Shown here: positions 47,401 through 55,505 of the stretch, piece by piece
Numbering within the stretch: the first letter of the stretch is position 1
How the letters are laid out: every line of letters begins with the position of its first letter
Source: an uncultured Actinomycetes bacterium
GTDB taxonomy: Bacteria > Actinomycetota > Thermoleophilia > Solirubrobacterales > Solirubrobacteraceae
Direction of reading: 5' to 3'
Length of the DNA: 64,000 nucleotides
Assembly (NCBI GenBank): GCA_937888775.1
Contig: CALAQT010000542.1
Span: 54,864-118,863 of the forward strand
Position numbers and translations under genes: made by a program
The notes under the pieces: model-generated
What the model was told of the DNA's origin: nothing
Databases searched by the model: none
Seen by the model: only the letters and a program-made list of their open reading frames with translations

Positions 47401-49362
47401 GAGGCCGTCGTCCTCCAGCTCGCCGCGCCAGACGCCGAGGAACACGTCGGCGAACGCACCCCGCACCTGCTCCAAATCGGCCGCCCCGCAGCGCAGACCG
47501 AAGTCGTAGATCCACACCGATTCAGAGTCCGTGGGCAAGACTTCGTAGGGTCGCTCGTCTACCACGCGCACATCCATGTGTTCGAACGTGGGCAGCACAT
47601 CGGAGAGCGACACTCCGGACGCACTGAGCAGCTTGCAGCGAATCACCTCCGGCCCCGCACCGCCTGGTCGATAGAGCGAGATCAGCGGCGTCTGGGCGCC
47701 CGCCAGCTGCCTGATCCGCTCCACGTCCGCCACTGCCGATACCGCATCCCAGTCGGCCCGGTAGGCGGTCGGAAATGCCGACCCGTAGCGGGCGTAGAGG
47801 AGCAGCCCCTGTTCCTCCCCGTGCTCGTCGATCAGCGCGGCGCGCAGGTCATCCGTCCAGGCCCTGGTCGCCTCCACGATCCGGCCCTCGATCTCCCCCA
47901 CGTCATAATCGCCGGGCACACCATCGGGGCAGTGCACGATGTAGTTGACCCGGACGATCACCGATTCGGACAGCTGCAGGCTCCAGTCCACATGGCTGCC
48001 ACCGAACGCATCGGCGAGGATTCGGCCGGCGCGCTCCCGGTTCTCGGTGTTGAACCGATCACGGGGGATGCACAGCAGGCAGGACATGAACCGGTCGAGC
48101 TGATCGCGGCGGACGAACAGCCGCACGCGCTGGCGTTCGCCCAACCCCAACACCCCAATCGATATCTCGAACAGGTCGTCGACCTCGATCTGGAACAGCG
48201 AGTCACGGGGGAAGGACTCCAGGATGTCGGTCAGGGCCTTGGCGTGATGGCTGTCGGGCGGGAACCCGGCACGCTCCATCACGGCCGCCACCTTTCCCCG
48301 CAGTAGCGGGATCTCCCGCGGGCTCGCCTTGTAGGCGGCCGTCGTGTAGAGGCCGAGGAAGCGGCGTTCCCCGGTGACCTGGCCGTCCTGGTCGAACCGC
48401 TTGACACCGATGTAGTCCAGGTAGGCGGGACGATGCACCGTCGAGCGCGAGTTGGCCTTGGTCAGCACCAGCAGGTGCGGGGCGCGCGCGAGCTCCAGCG
48501 CTTTGTTACGGAGCTCGGTGTAAGGGCTGGCGGCGCGTTCACGCAGGATGCCCAGGCCGGATCCCGGATACGCCCTCAGGCCGGCATGCTCGGAATCGGA
48601 GGTCAGCTCGTACTCGCGATAACCCAGGAAGGTGAAGTTGTCGCCGGACAACCACTGCAGGAATGCCCGGGCCTCCTCCAGCTCGGCGCGTTGGACCGGC
48701 GGCGGTCCGACGGCGAGCTCCCGCGCCAGTGCTCGAGCCCGCTCGCGCATCGTCTCCCAGTCCTGCACCGCTGCGCGTACCTGCACCAGCACGCGCTCGA
48801 TCGCGGCCAGCAGTGCGGCGAGCCTGTCCCGGTCGCGCTCGCGCATCACCTCGGCATGAATCACCGATTCGGTAATCGCGTCCGACCCGAGCGCACCGGG
48901 CTCGAGCAGGCCGATCAGCTCCCCGAGGTGGTCGCGTCGCACCCGGATCACCGGATGGATCAGCAGCTCGATGCCGTATCCCTGCCGGCTGAGCTCCATC
49001 GTCACCGAGTCGACGATGAACGGCATGTCGTCGCTGACGATCTCGATCACGGTGTGCGGCGAATGCCACCCGTCCCGCCCTGGGTCCGGGTTGTAGACGC
49101 GCACCTTGGACTGTCCGGATCCACGACGCCGGGCCGCGGTCCAGTGCGATATGGCGGCACCGTAGAGATCGCCCTCGCTGCGGTCGGCCAGGTCCTCGGC
49201 CGGGACCCAGTGGTAGTACTGGCGGACGAACTCGGTGCATGCAGGCACCTGCGGACCCGGTATCGACTCACGCACGCGGGCGCGGAGCACATCGATCAGC
49301 TCCGCCTCGAGATTCCCTTCCGTTGCAGTTATCTCGACACCGCCTTCCACATACGCTCGCAT
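44437..49362 (-). CDS. Large NAD-specific glutamate dehydrogenase
   Basis: About 1641-aa enzyme of the 180-kDa GDH class, which oxidatively deaminates glutamate to 2-oxoglutarate with NAD. N-terminal regulatory ACT-like segments ([20 protein letters not shown] as landmark) cover the first third. The catalytic domain, about residues 800-1250, shows [35 protein letters not shown] and [14 protein letters not shown]. A long C-terminal helical domain follows. ATG 49362 gives an acidic start; ATG 49434 is in frame and would add 24 Arg-rich residues. Divergent from the hydroxylase gene. Confidence 0.93.
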   Translation of the reverse strand: [1641 protein letters not shown]

Positions 49363-49475
49363 GGGGCTGCGGAAGTCAAACCTACTCCGCCGGGCAAGCC
49401 GCCGCAGCCCATCTTCAGATCCGGGCGCGATCATGCAACGGTGACGCCGTTCTGGCGATGCGAGAATGGGGCGTG

Positions 49476-50195
49476 ATGACCGAGCCGGACCGATTGACGG
49501 CCGCCGCCGACGCCGTGCCCCAACGCGATCCCGGTGTCCTGACCCTGCGCGATTGCTGGTGGTCCTTCATCCGCCGTCCGTCTCCCCCGCTGCTGGCGGC
49601 GGCGATCGTGGCGGCGGCCGCGTTGCGCGTCTGGCTGGGACAGTTCGGCTGGCGCGATCTGGTCGTCACAGCCGGCCTGATCGGCGCTACGCCGGTGGTC
49701 GAGTGGGCGATCCATGTCTACCTGCTGCACGCACCGCCGCTGCGCTGGCGCGGCCGGCGCCACGAGCTGCTGGCAGCGCGCGAGCATCGCGCCCACCACG
49801 AGGCTCCAGCGGTGCTCGACGGGGTGCTGATCCCGGCCTATGCCGTGCTGATCTTCATCGCACAGATCGCCGTGACGATCTGGGTCCTGTCGTTCCCGGC
49901 CGCGCTGGTGCTGGGCGGCAGCCGCCTCGCGTACTTGTCGACAGGAGTGCTGATCGGCTATCTGGTCCTCGGATCCTACGAGTGGTGCCACTTCCTGATT
50001 CACACGCCCTACCGGCCCCGGGGTCGCTACTACCGCTCGACCTGGCGCGGCCACCGGCTGCACCATTACAAGAACGAGCACTACTGGTTCGGGGTCACCT
50101 CGACTGTCGGCGACCGGCTGCTCGGTACCTCGCCTGAGCAGACCGACGTGCCCAAGTCAGGCACGGCGCGAACCCTCGGGCTTAAGGGGCATTAG
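49476..50195 (+). CDS. Fatty acid hydroxylase superfamily membrane protein
   Basis: 239-aa di-iron membrane oxygenase candidate. Histidine clusters: EWAIHVYLLH, REHRAHHEAP, YEWCHFLIH and HRLHHYKNEHYWFG, the HxxxH/HxxHH pattern of the sterol desaturase / fatty acid hydroxylase family. About four transmembrane segments between them. Substrate (fatty acid, sterol-like or carotenoid) is unknown. ATG 49476 is used; the adjacent in-frame GTG 49473 is equally possible. Divergent from the glutamate dehydrogenase and upstream of an ABC exporter. Confidence 0.87.
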   Translation: MTEPDRLTAAADAVPQRDPGVLTLRDCWWSFIRRPSPPLLAAAIVAAAALRVWLGQFGWRDLVVTAGLIGATPVVEWAIHVYLLHAPPLRWRGRRHELLAAREHRAHHEAPAVLDGVLIPAYAVLIFIAQIAVTIWVLSFPAALVLGGSRLAYLSTGVLIGYLVLGSYEWCHFLIHTPYRPRGRYYRSTWRGHRLHHYKNEHYWFGVTSTVGDRLLGTSPEQTDVPKSGTARTLGLKGH

Positions 50196-50305
50196 CCGAT
50201 GGCGGCCGTGCCGGCGCTGGACCGATGCCGCTGCTGATGCTCGCGACGCCGAGGTCCGAGGGCGCTCAAGCGCCTGGCCGGCGAGCGCCGCGAACTTGAT
50301 GCGCG

Positions 50306-51295
50306 ATGATTGCCGCGATGGCCGCGCCAACCGCCAACGCCGCCCAGCCGGACGCGATCATCGTCACCGAGGGGCTGACCAAGACCTACGCGGGCGCCGA
50401 CTTCGCCGCGGTGGACGGACTGGACCTGACGATCGAGGCGGGTGAGATCTTCGGCCTGCTGGGACCCAACGGCGCCGGCAAGACGACCACCGCCGGAATG
50501 CTGACCACGAGGGTAATCCCGTCCTCGGGAAGCGCCCGGGTCGGACACGTCGACGTAATCGCCCACCCGGCGCTGGCCAAGCAGCTGATCGGCGTGGTGT
50601 CGCAGCAGAACACCCTGGACCGCCAGCTGACGGTGTGGGAGAACCTCTACTTTCACGGTCGGTTGTTCGGGATCCCGGGGCCGGAGTCGCGGCGCATCGC
50701 CGACGAGCTGCTGGAGCAGTTCCAGCTTTCACGCTGGGCGAAGGCGTCGGTGTTCGCGCTGTCCGGCGGGATGGCGCAGCGGCTGATGGTCGCGCGGGCG
50801 ATCTTCCACCGTCCCGCGGTGCTGTTCCTGGACGAGCCCACGGCCGGCCTGGACCCCCAGAGCCGCCTTGCCCTGTGGGAGATCCTCGGCCAGCTCCACG
50901 ACGACGGCCAGACGATCATGCTGCTCACGCACTACATGGAGGAGGCCGACCGGCTGTGCAGCCGGGTGGCGATCATGGATCGCGGCAAGATCCTGGCGCT
51001 CGACACGCCGGCGGACCTCAAGCAGTCGGTCGGCGTCGACACGATCGTCTCGATCAAGGCCGAAGGCGACACCGAGGCGCTCGCCGCCCACCTCGGACGT
51101 GAGGTGAAGGGCGTAACCAAGACGCGCCTCACCGACGGCGGCCTGGAGCTGCTCGTCAAGGGCTCGGAGCGAATCGTGCCTCGCGTCGTCGCAGCCGCCG
51201 ATCACGGCGGCTATGACCTCGTGGACCTGTCGGTCATGGAGCCGACGCTCGAGACGGTGTTCATCAATCTGACCGGTAAGGATCTGCGCGAATGA
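50306..51295 (+). CDS. ABC exporter ATPase, DrrA-type
   Basis: 329-aa ATP-binding subunit. Walker A LLGPNGAGKTTT (about 50-61), Q-loop VVSQQNTLDRQL, signature LSGGMAQRLMVAR, Walker B VLFLDEPTAGLDPQ and H-loop LLTHYMEEAD. The C-terminal extension ending TLETVFINLTGKDLRE is typical of the daunorubicin-resistance (DrrA/CcmA) subfamily. Likely exports a lipid or hydrophobic compound with the permease that overlaps it by 4 nt. An ATG four codons later is an alternative start. Confidence 0.93.
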   Translation: MIAAMAAPTANAAQPDAIIVTEGLTKTYAGADFAAVDGLDLTIEAGEIFGLLGPNGAGKTTTAGMLTTRVIPSSGSARVGHVDVIAHPALAKQLIGVVSQQNTLDRQLTVWENLYFHGRLFGIPGPESRRIADELLEQFQLSRWAKASVFALSGGMAQRLMVARAIFHRPAVLFLDEPTAGLDPQSRLALWEILGQLHDDGQTIMLLTHYMEEADRLCSRVAIMDRGKILALDTPADLKQSVGVDTIVSIKAEGDTEALAAHLGREVKGVTKTRLTDGGLELLVKGSERIVPRVVAAADHGGYDLVDLSVMEPTLETVFINLTGKDLRE

Positions 51296-52176
51296 CAGCG
51301 ACCGAGACCAATGTCGCGCGGCGACAACAGATCCGGGCGCAGCCGACCCGCTCGACACTGGCCGCCAGTCGCCTGGCGCTGAGCGCGCTGATCCTGCGCG
51401 ATCTGGTCGTGCTGCGCAAGCATGCCGGGGAGTTCGTGGTCAGAACTCTGATCCAGCCGTTCTTGCTGGTGTTCGTGTTCCTTTACGTGTTCCCGATCAT
51501 CGGGCAGGGGGTCGGCGGCGGGCACGGCCCGGCCTCGGAGTCGAGGTTTGCGACCGTACTCGTGCCCGGAGTCGTGGCGATCTCGATCATGTTCCAGGGC
51601 ATCCAGGCGGTGGCCCTGCAGATGTCGACCGAGTTCGGCTACACGCGGGAGATCGAAGACCGGGTGCAGGCTCCGTGTCCGATCTGGCTGGTGGCGATCG
51701 CCAAGGTCCTCTCCGGTGCGGTCCAGGGCCTGATCGCCGCCGTGATCGTGTTCCCGATCGCCGCCGTTGTGCACGCCAGCGGCGTGACCGCTCACCTGAG
51801 CGTCCACTGGGCCGTGGTGCTGACGCTGATCCCGCTGGCCTGCGTCGCCATGACCTCATTGGGGCTGCTGCTGGGGACCACCTTCGAGCCGCGCAACATC
51901 GGGCTGATGTTCGGGTTCGTGGTATTGCCGCTGACCTTCCTCGGGGGCACCTACTACCAATGGACGCGGCTGTCCCCGGTCCAGGTCGGCGGCGTGCACT
52001 GGTTGCAGATCCTGGTGCTGATCAACCCGCTGATCTATGTGACCGAGGGCATGCGCGCGGGCCTGACGCAGGCGTCGCACATGCACCTGTACATCATCTA
52101 TCCGGTCCTGATCGGATTCTGCGCGGTATTCCTGAGCCTGGGGCTGCGCAACTTCAGGCGACGCGTCCTGCTGTGA
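51292..52176 (+). CDS. ABC-2 type exporter permease, DrrB-type
   Basis: 294-aa permease with six hydrophobic segments, e.g. LIQPFLLVFVFLYVFPIIG, VLTLIPLACVAMTSLGLLLG as landmarks, and the conserved LPLTFLGGTYYQW block of the ABC2_membrane family. Start ATGA overlaps the ATPase stop. Exported compound unknown; position beside lipid-related genes (hydroxylase, WES/DGAT) suggests a lipid or envelope role, as inference only. Confidence 0.92.
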   Translation: MTATETNVARRQQIRAQPTRSTLAASRLALSALILRDLVVLRKHAGEFVVRTLIQPFLLVFVFLYVFPIIGQGVGGGHGPASESRFATVLVPGVVAISIMFQGIQAVALQMSTEFGYTREIEDRVQAPCPIWLVAIAKVLSGAVQGLIAAVIVFPIAAVVHASGVTAHLSVHWAVVLTLIPLACVAMTSLGLLLGTTFEPRNIGLMFGFVVLPLTFLGGTYYQWTRLSPVQVGGVHWLQILVLINPLIYVTEGMRAGLTQASHMHLYIIYPVLIGFCAVFLSLGLRNFRRRVLL

Positions 52177-52231
52177 GCCTCGCCCTGAACGTGCTGCTGA
52201 AGCCCGGCACTCGGCTCGCGCGCTGAGGGTC

Positions 52232-52237
52232 TACTGT
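52232..52237 (+). promoter_or_regulatory. -10 element (TACTGT) before a small gene
   Basis: TACTGT ends 6 nt before ATG 52244, supporting a leaderless start there rather than at the ATG that immediately abuts the hexamer (52238). Confidence 0.4.
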
Positions 52238-52243
52238 ATGGGC

Positions 52244-52513
52244 ATGGATGATCCGGCGATCCGCGCTCTGCTCTCGCGGCTGGCGCGTCCTCACAAATCC
52301 GGCGGACAGGTGATCGAGCGTGCCGCCATCCTCGCCGAGGGCGCCGATTTCCCTGAGGTTCTGGCATGGATCACCGCGCACGACGGCGCACCTGAGACGA
52401 CGGTTGCCGTCGCCTCCGGCCGCGGCCTGCACGGCCCGCGGATCAGCGATGGCGGCGGAGGCCAGCAGCGGGCGCCGCACCGTTACGTGCTTCCGACAGG
52501 CACGCTGACCTGA
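52244..52513 (+). CDS. Small hypothetical protein
   Basis: 89-aa soluble protein (MDDPAIRALLSRLARPHKSG at the start, acidic AILAEGADFPEVLAWI in the middle, Gly/Arg-rich end). I recognise no family. The start has a -10 hexamer at leaderless spacing and the frame has the G/C-rich third positions of local genes. Lies between the ABC permease and the winged-helix gene. Confidence 0.5.
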   Translation: MDDPAIRALLSRLARPHKSGGQVIERAAILAEGADFPEVLAWITAHDGAPETTVAVASGRGLHGPRISDGGGGQQRAPHRYVLPTGTLT

Positions 52514-52631
52514 GCGGACCGACCGCTCCGGGGCCCAGTTCTCGGCGAGCCGCGTGACCTGAAGCTCGTCGGCGCCGGCACGCGCAGCGCGGCCGGTTGA
52601 GGCGAGGTCCGGATGCTGGATCATTGTCGGC

Positions 52632-53729
52632 GTGCCCGGCGGTCTGCCCCTACCGACGCTGCTCTCCCAGGTGCTGGTGGCATTCACGATCGAGCTCGAC
52701 AACGAGTTCGAGCAGCAGATGCCACATCGGACCACCCGGCGCTCGCCGGGCGGCTCGCGCGGTGGCCCCTGGCTGGTGTCGCTGGTGATGTGGTCAAACC
52801 TGATGCGATTCGTTGGTATCGACGGCGTGCGCGTCGGTGAGCTTCAGGACGGGGGCGGCAACCTGGCGGGGATGGAGCGCTGGGGCTACGTCGTCGCCGC
52901 CCCCGATTCGGCTGACGGCCGATCCAAGCCTCCTCAGCGCGACTGGGTGGTCCGCGCCACCGCCAAGGGCCGGCAGGCCGCAGCGCTGTGGCCAGCTCTG
53001 TTAGGGGTAATCGAGCGTCGCTGGCAGGAGCGCTTCGGCGCCGAGGCGGTCGCCGAGCTGCGGGAATCGCTTCAGGCGCTGGCCGGGCGGCTGGCACCCG
53101 GACTGCCGGAGTACCTCCCGGTGGCGGGATATGGGCTCTGGGCAACGGTTCCCGGTGCCCGGGAGCCGGCGACGGGGACGATTGGAGATGGCGCTCGGCC
53201 AGGCCTGGCGCTGCCCGCGCTGCTGTCCCAGGTGCTGCTCGCGTTCACGATCGACTTTGAACGTGAGTCCGGAGTGGCACTGGCGATCGGCGCCAACGTC
53301 CTGCGGATCCTTGGAGCGCAAGGCATCCCGATCGGTGATCTGCCGAAGCGGGCCGGCGTCTCCAACGAGGCGATCAGCATGTCGCTCGGCTTCCTGCAAA
53401 AGCACGATCATGTGGTGGTCGAGCCCAATCCAGCCGGCCGGGGGAAGCTGGCGCGTCTCACCCGAAAGGGCCTCGCGGCGCAAGCCGCGTACGGCCAGCT
53501 GCTCGGAGTGATCGAGAAGCGCTGGGGGGCGCGGTTCGGCCAGGACGAGATCGCCAACCTGAGGCAGTCACTGGAGCGATTGGTCGGCGAGCCCACGGCA
53601 CAGCGCTCGCCATTGTTGGCCGGGCTCGAGCCCCATCCTGAGGGCTGGCGGGCCTCGGTCAGACGGCCCGACGCGCTCCCGCATCACCCGATGGTGCTTC
53701 ACCGCGGCGGCTATCCGGACGGCAGCTGA
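52632..53729 (+). CDS. Internally duplicated winged-helix (MarR-like) protein
   Basis: 365 aa built from two homologous halves. Half 1 begins LPTLLSQVLVAFTIELDNEF and half 2 LPALLSQVLLAFTIDFERES. Both then carry a helix-turn-helix region, a wing (RDWVVRATAKGRQAAALWPAL versus KLARLTRKGLAAQAAYGQLL, landmarks), a LLGVIE(R/K)RW motif and a final helix ELRESLQALAG / NLRQSLERLVG. Half 2 has a clear DLPKRAGVSNEAISMSLGFL HTH; in half 1 it is degraded. Probably a DNA-binding regulator working as a monomeric pseudo-dimer. GTG 52632 start. Target unknown; may control neighbouring envelope genes. Confidence 0.75.
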   Translation: MPGGLPLPTLLSQVLVAFTIELDNEFEQQMPHRTTRRSPGGSRGGPWLVSLVMWSNLMRFVGIDGVRVGELQDGGGNLAGMERWGYVVAAPDSADGRSKPPQRDWVVRATAKGRQAAALWPALLGVIERRWQERFGAEAVAELRESLQALAGRLAPGLPEYLPVAGYGLWATVPGAREPATGTIGDGARPGLALPALLSQVLLAFTIDFERESGVALAIGANVLRILGAQGIPIGDLPKRAGVSNEAISMSLGFLQKHDHVVVEPNPAGRGKLARLTRKGLAAQAAYGQLLGVIEKRWGARFGQDEIANLRQSLERLVGEPTAQRSPLLAGLEPHPEGWRASVRRPDALPHHPMVLHRGGYPDGS

Positions 53730-53785
53730 TCCGCGCCGGAACTCCAGTCCGAAGGTCCTGGCGATGGGCAGCGCTACCGCTCGGT

Positions 53786-55330
53786 GTGCTGTATCTCGTG
53801 CTCTTAGCCGCGCAGTTCCGCGGCGTGATCGCAACGACCAACCTGGATGCCGACACCGTGTCGGCGCCGGTGATCGGAGAGTTGTTCGGAAGCGCCGGTG
53901 CTCACGCAAATGTGGTGCTCGGGACGTTTGGCTGGTATTCGACGCTGCTGTTCGAGCTGGCTACCAAATGGCTTCCTCTGCACCGACAGGTATGGGAGCT
54001 CACCCCGTATGCGATGGCCCTGGCCGGCGCTGCGCTGGCCGCCTGGTCCGTTTGGCAGATCGCCGGTCGCTGGGCCGCCGGCATCACCGCGGTGCTGCTG
54101 ATTTGCGCCGCCCCGCAGACGCTGCACCCGCTGCTCTCGATGACCCAGCACGGACCCGACTGGTTCTGCTGTGCGCTGCTCGCCGCGTTCCTGGTGCTGC
54201 TGGAACGAAGCGCATCCAAGCTCCGGCCGCTGCTCTTGGTGGGGCTGACCGTGGTCGTGGGGACGATCGTCGGCGTCAACGTTGCCTCGGACGTGCTGGT
54301 GACGATCGCCGGACTGGCGCCGTTCGTACTCGCGGTCCTCGCCAGCTACACGCTTGCGCGGGACCCGAACAGCGTCCGGGCATTACAGGTCACCCTCGTC
54401 ATGCTCGTGGTCATCGGCCTCTCAGGGGCGATCACCCATGCGGCCATGGCGGCGTTGCACGTAGCTCCCGAGCCGGGCCCCGATAACACGAGACTCGCCT
54501 CCGGCGGTCAGATCGCCATCAATTTCAGGTTGTGGTGGCACTCGATTGCCGCCCTTGGCAACGGCGACTACTTCGGCCGCGCTGCGTCGTTCAGCTCGGG
54601 CCTAGCGGTCGCCTGCGCCGCGTTGAGCATCGCCGCCGTCGCCCTGCTGCCGCGCTTGGGCTGGCACGAGCTGCGCCATCGCGCAGCCCGCAAAGGCTTG
54701 CCGGCCGGGCCGGCCCGGCTGGCTTTCGTCGTCTTCTGGTGTTCCTCGGCGATCCTGCTCAGCGCAGCGTTTCTCCTCAGCGCACTGCCCCTGGACATCC
54801 ACGCGGATCGTTACCTGGTCGGCTTGGTCTACGCGGCCGCCGCGATGATTCCGGTGCTGGCGATCGGCCGTCCGCTGACCGAGGCCGCCGCGTTGCTGGG
54901 CACGTGCATCTTCGCGCTGAGCGCGCTCACGTCAATGGCGCAGGGCGTCTACACCCGCAATACGAGTCGGTTCCCGTCTGCTGGCCTTGCACGCCAGATC
55001 GCGTCGGTCGCGGCAGCACATCACCTGAAATACGGCTACGCCGGCTACTGGGACGCGTCCCCGATTACGTGGGCCACGCACCTGCGCGTCAAGGTCTTCC
55101 CCGTGTCGGTTTGCGATCAGAACGCGCATCTGTGCCGCTTCGACCTGCACTTCATCAGCAGTTGGTACAAGCCGCGTCCCGGTATCAGGAGCTTCCTGCT
55201 GATCGATCCCGCGCAACCGCTCGTGCGGGCGCCGACGCCGGATCTGGGGCGACCGGCCGCGGTTTATCACGTGGGGAGAATCACGATGTACGTGTACCCC
55301 TACGACCTGGCAGAGAAGATCGTGTCGTAG
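53786..55330 (+). CDS. Polytopic membrane protein, GT-C glycosyltransferase-like
   Basis: 514 aa with about ten hydrophobic segments and a soluble C-terminal portion of about 120 residues. The first loop contains NLDADTVSAPVIGEL, reminiscent of the acidic first extracytoplasmic loop of GT-C (PMT/ArnT-like) transferases. No firm family assignment. GTG 53786 starts inside the first helix; the frame is open back to 53642, and CTG 53726, overlapping the upstream stop as CTGA, would supply an Arg-rich cytoplasmic tail (RRSWRWAALPLG). The longer form is structurally more plausible. Confidence 0.65.
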   Translation: MLYLVLLAAQFRGVIATTNLDADTVSAPVIGELFGSAGAHANVVLGTFGWYSTLLFELATKWLPLHRQVWELTPYAMALAGAALAAWSVWQIAGRWAAGITAVLLICAAPQTLHPLLSMTQHGPDWFCCALLAAFLVLLERSASKLRPLLLVGLTVVVGTIVGVNVASDVLVTIAGLAPFVLAVLASYTLARDPNSVRALQVTLVMLVVIGLSGAITHAAMAALHVAPEPGPDNTRLASGGQIAINFRLWWHSIAALGNGDYFGRAASFSSGLAVACAALSIAAVALLPRLGWHELRHRAARKGLPAGPARLAFVVFWCSSAILLSAAFLLSALPLDIHADRYLVGLVYAAAAMIPVLAIGRPLTEAAALLGTCIFALSALTSMAQGVYTRNTSRFPSAGLARQIASVAAAHHLKYGYAGYWDASPITWATHLRVKVFPVSVCDQNAHLCRFDLHFISSWYKPRPGIRSFLLIDPAQPLVRAPTPDLGRPAAVYHVGRITMYVYPYDLAEKIVS

Positions 55331-55505
55331 GCTGGTCGTCGTTTGCCGTGTTGGTGGCGCCGGCTGGGTGCGAGCGGTTGGCTGGTGCCCGCGCTGCACC
55401 GGCCGGGCTTCCTACGGGCGATGACGCGGGAAGTTTTCGGATATGCACCTGGAATGCCCGGAGTACCGTCGATTCTTGACACGGTGGGTTAGGACAGGAG
55501 GGGTG

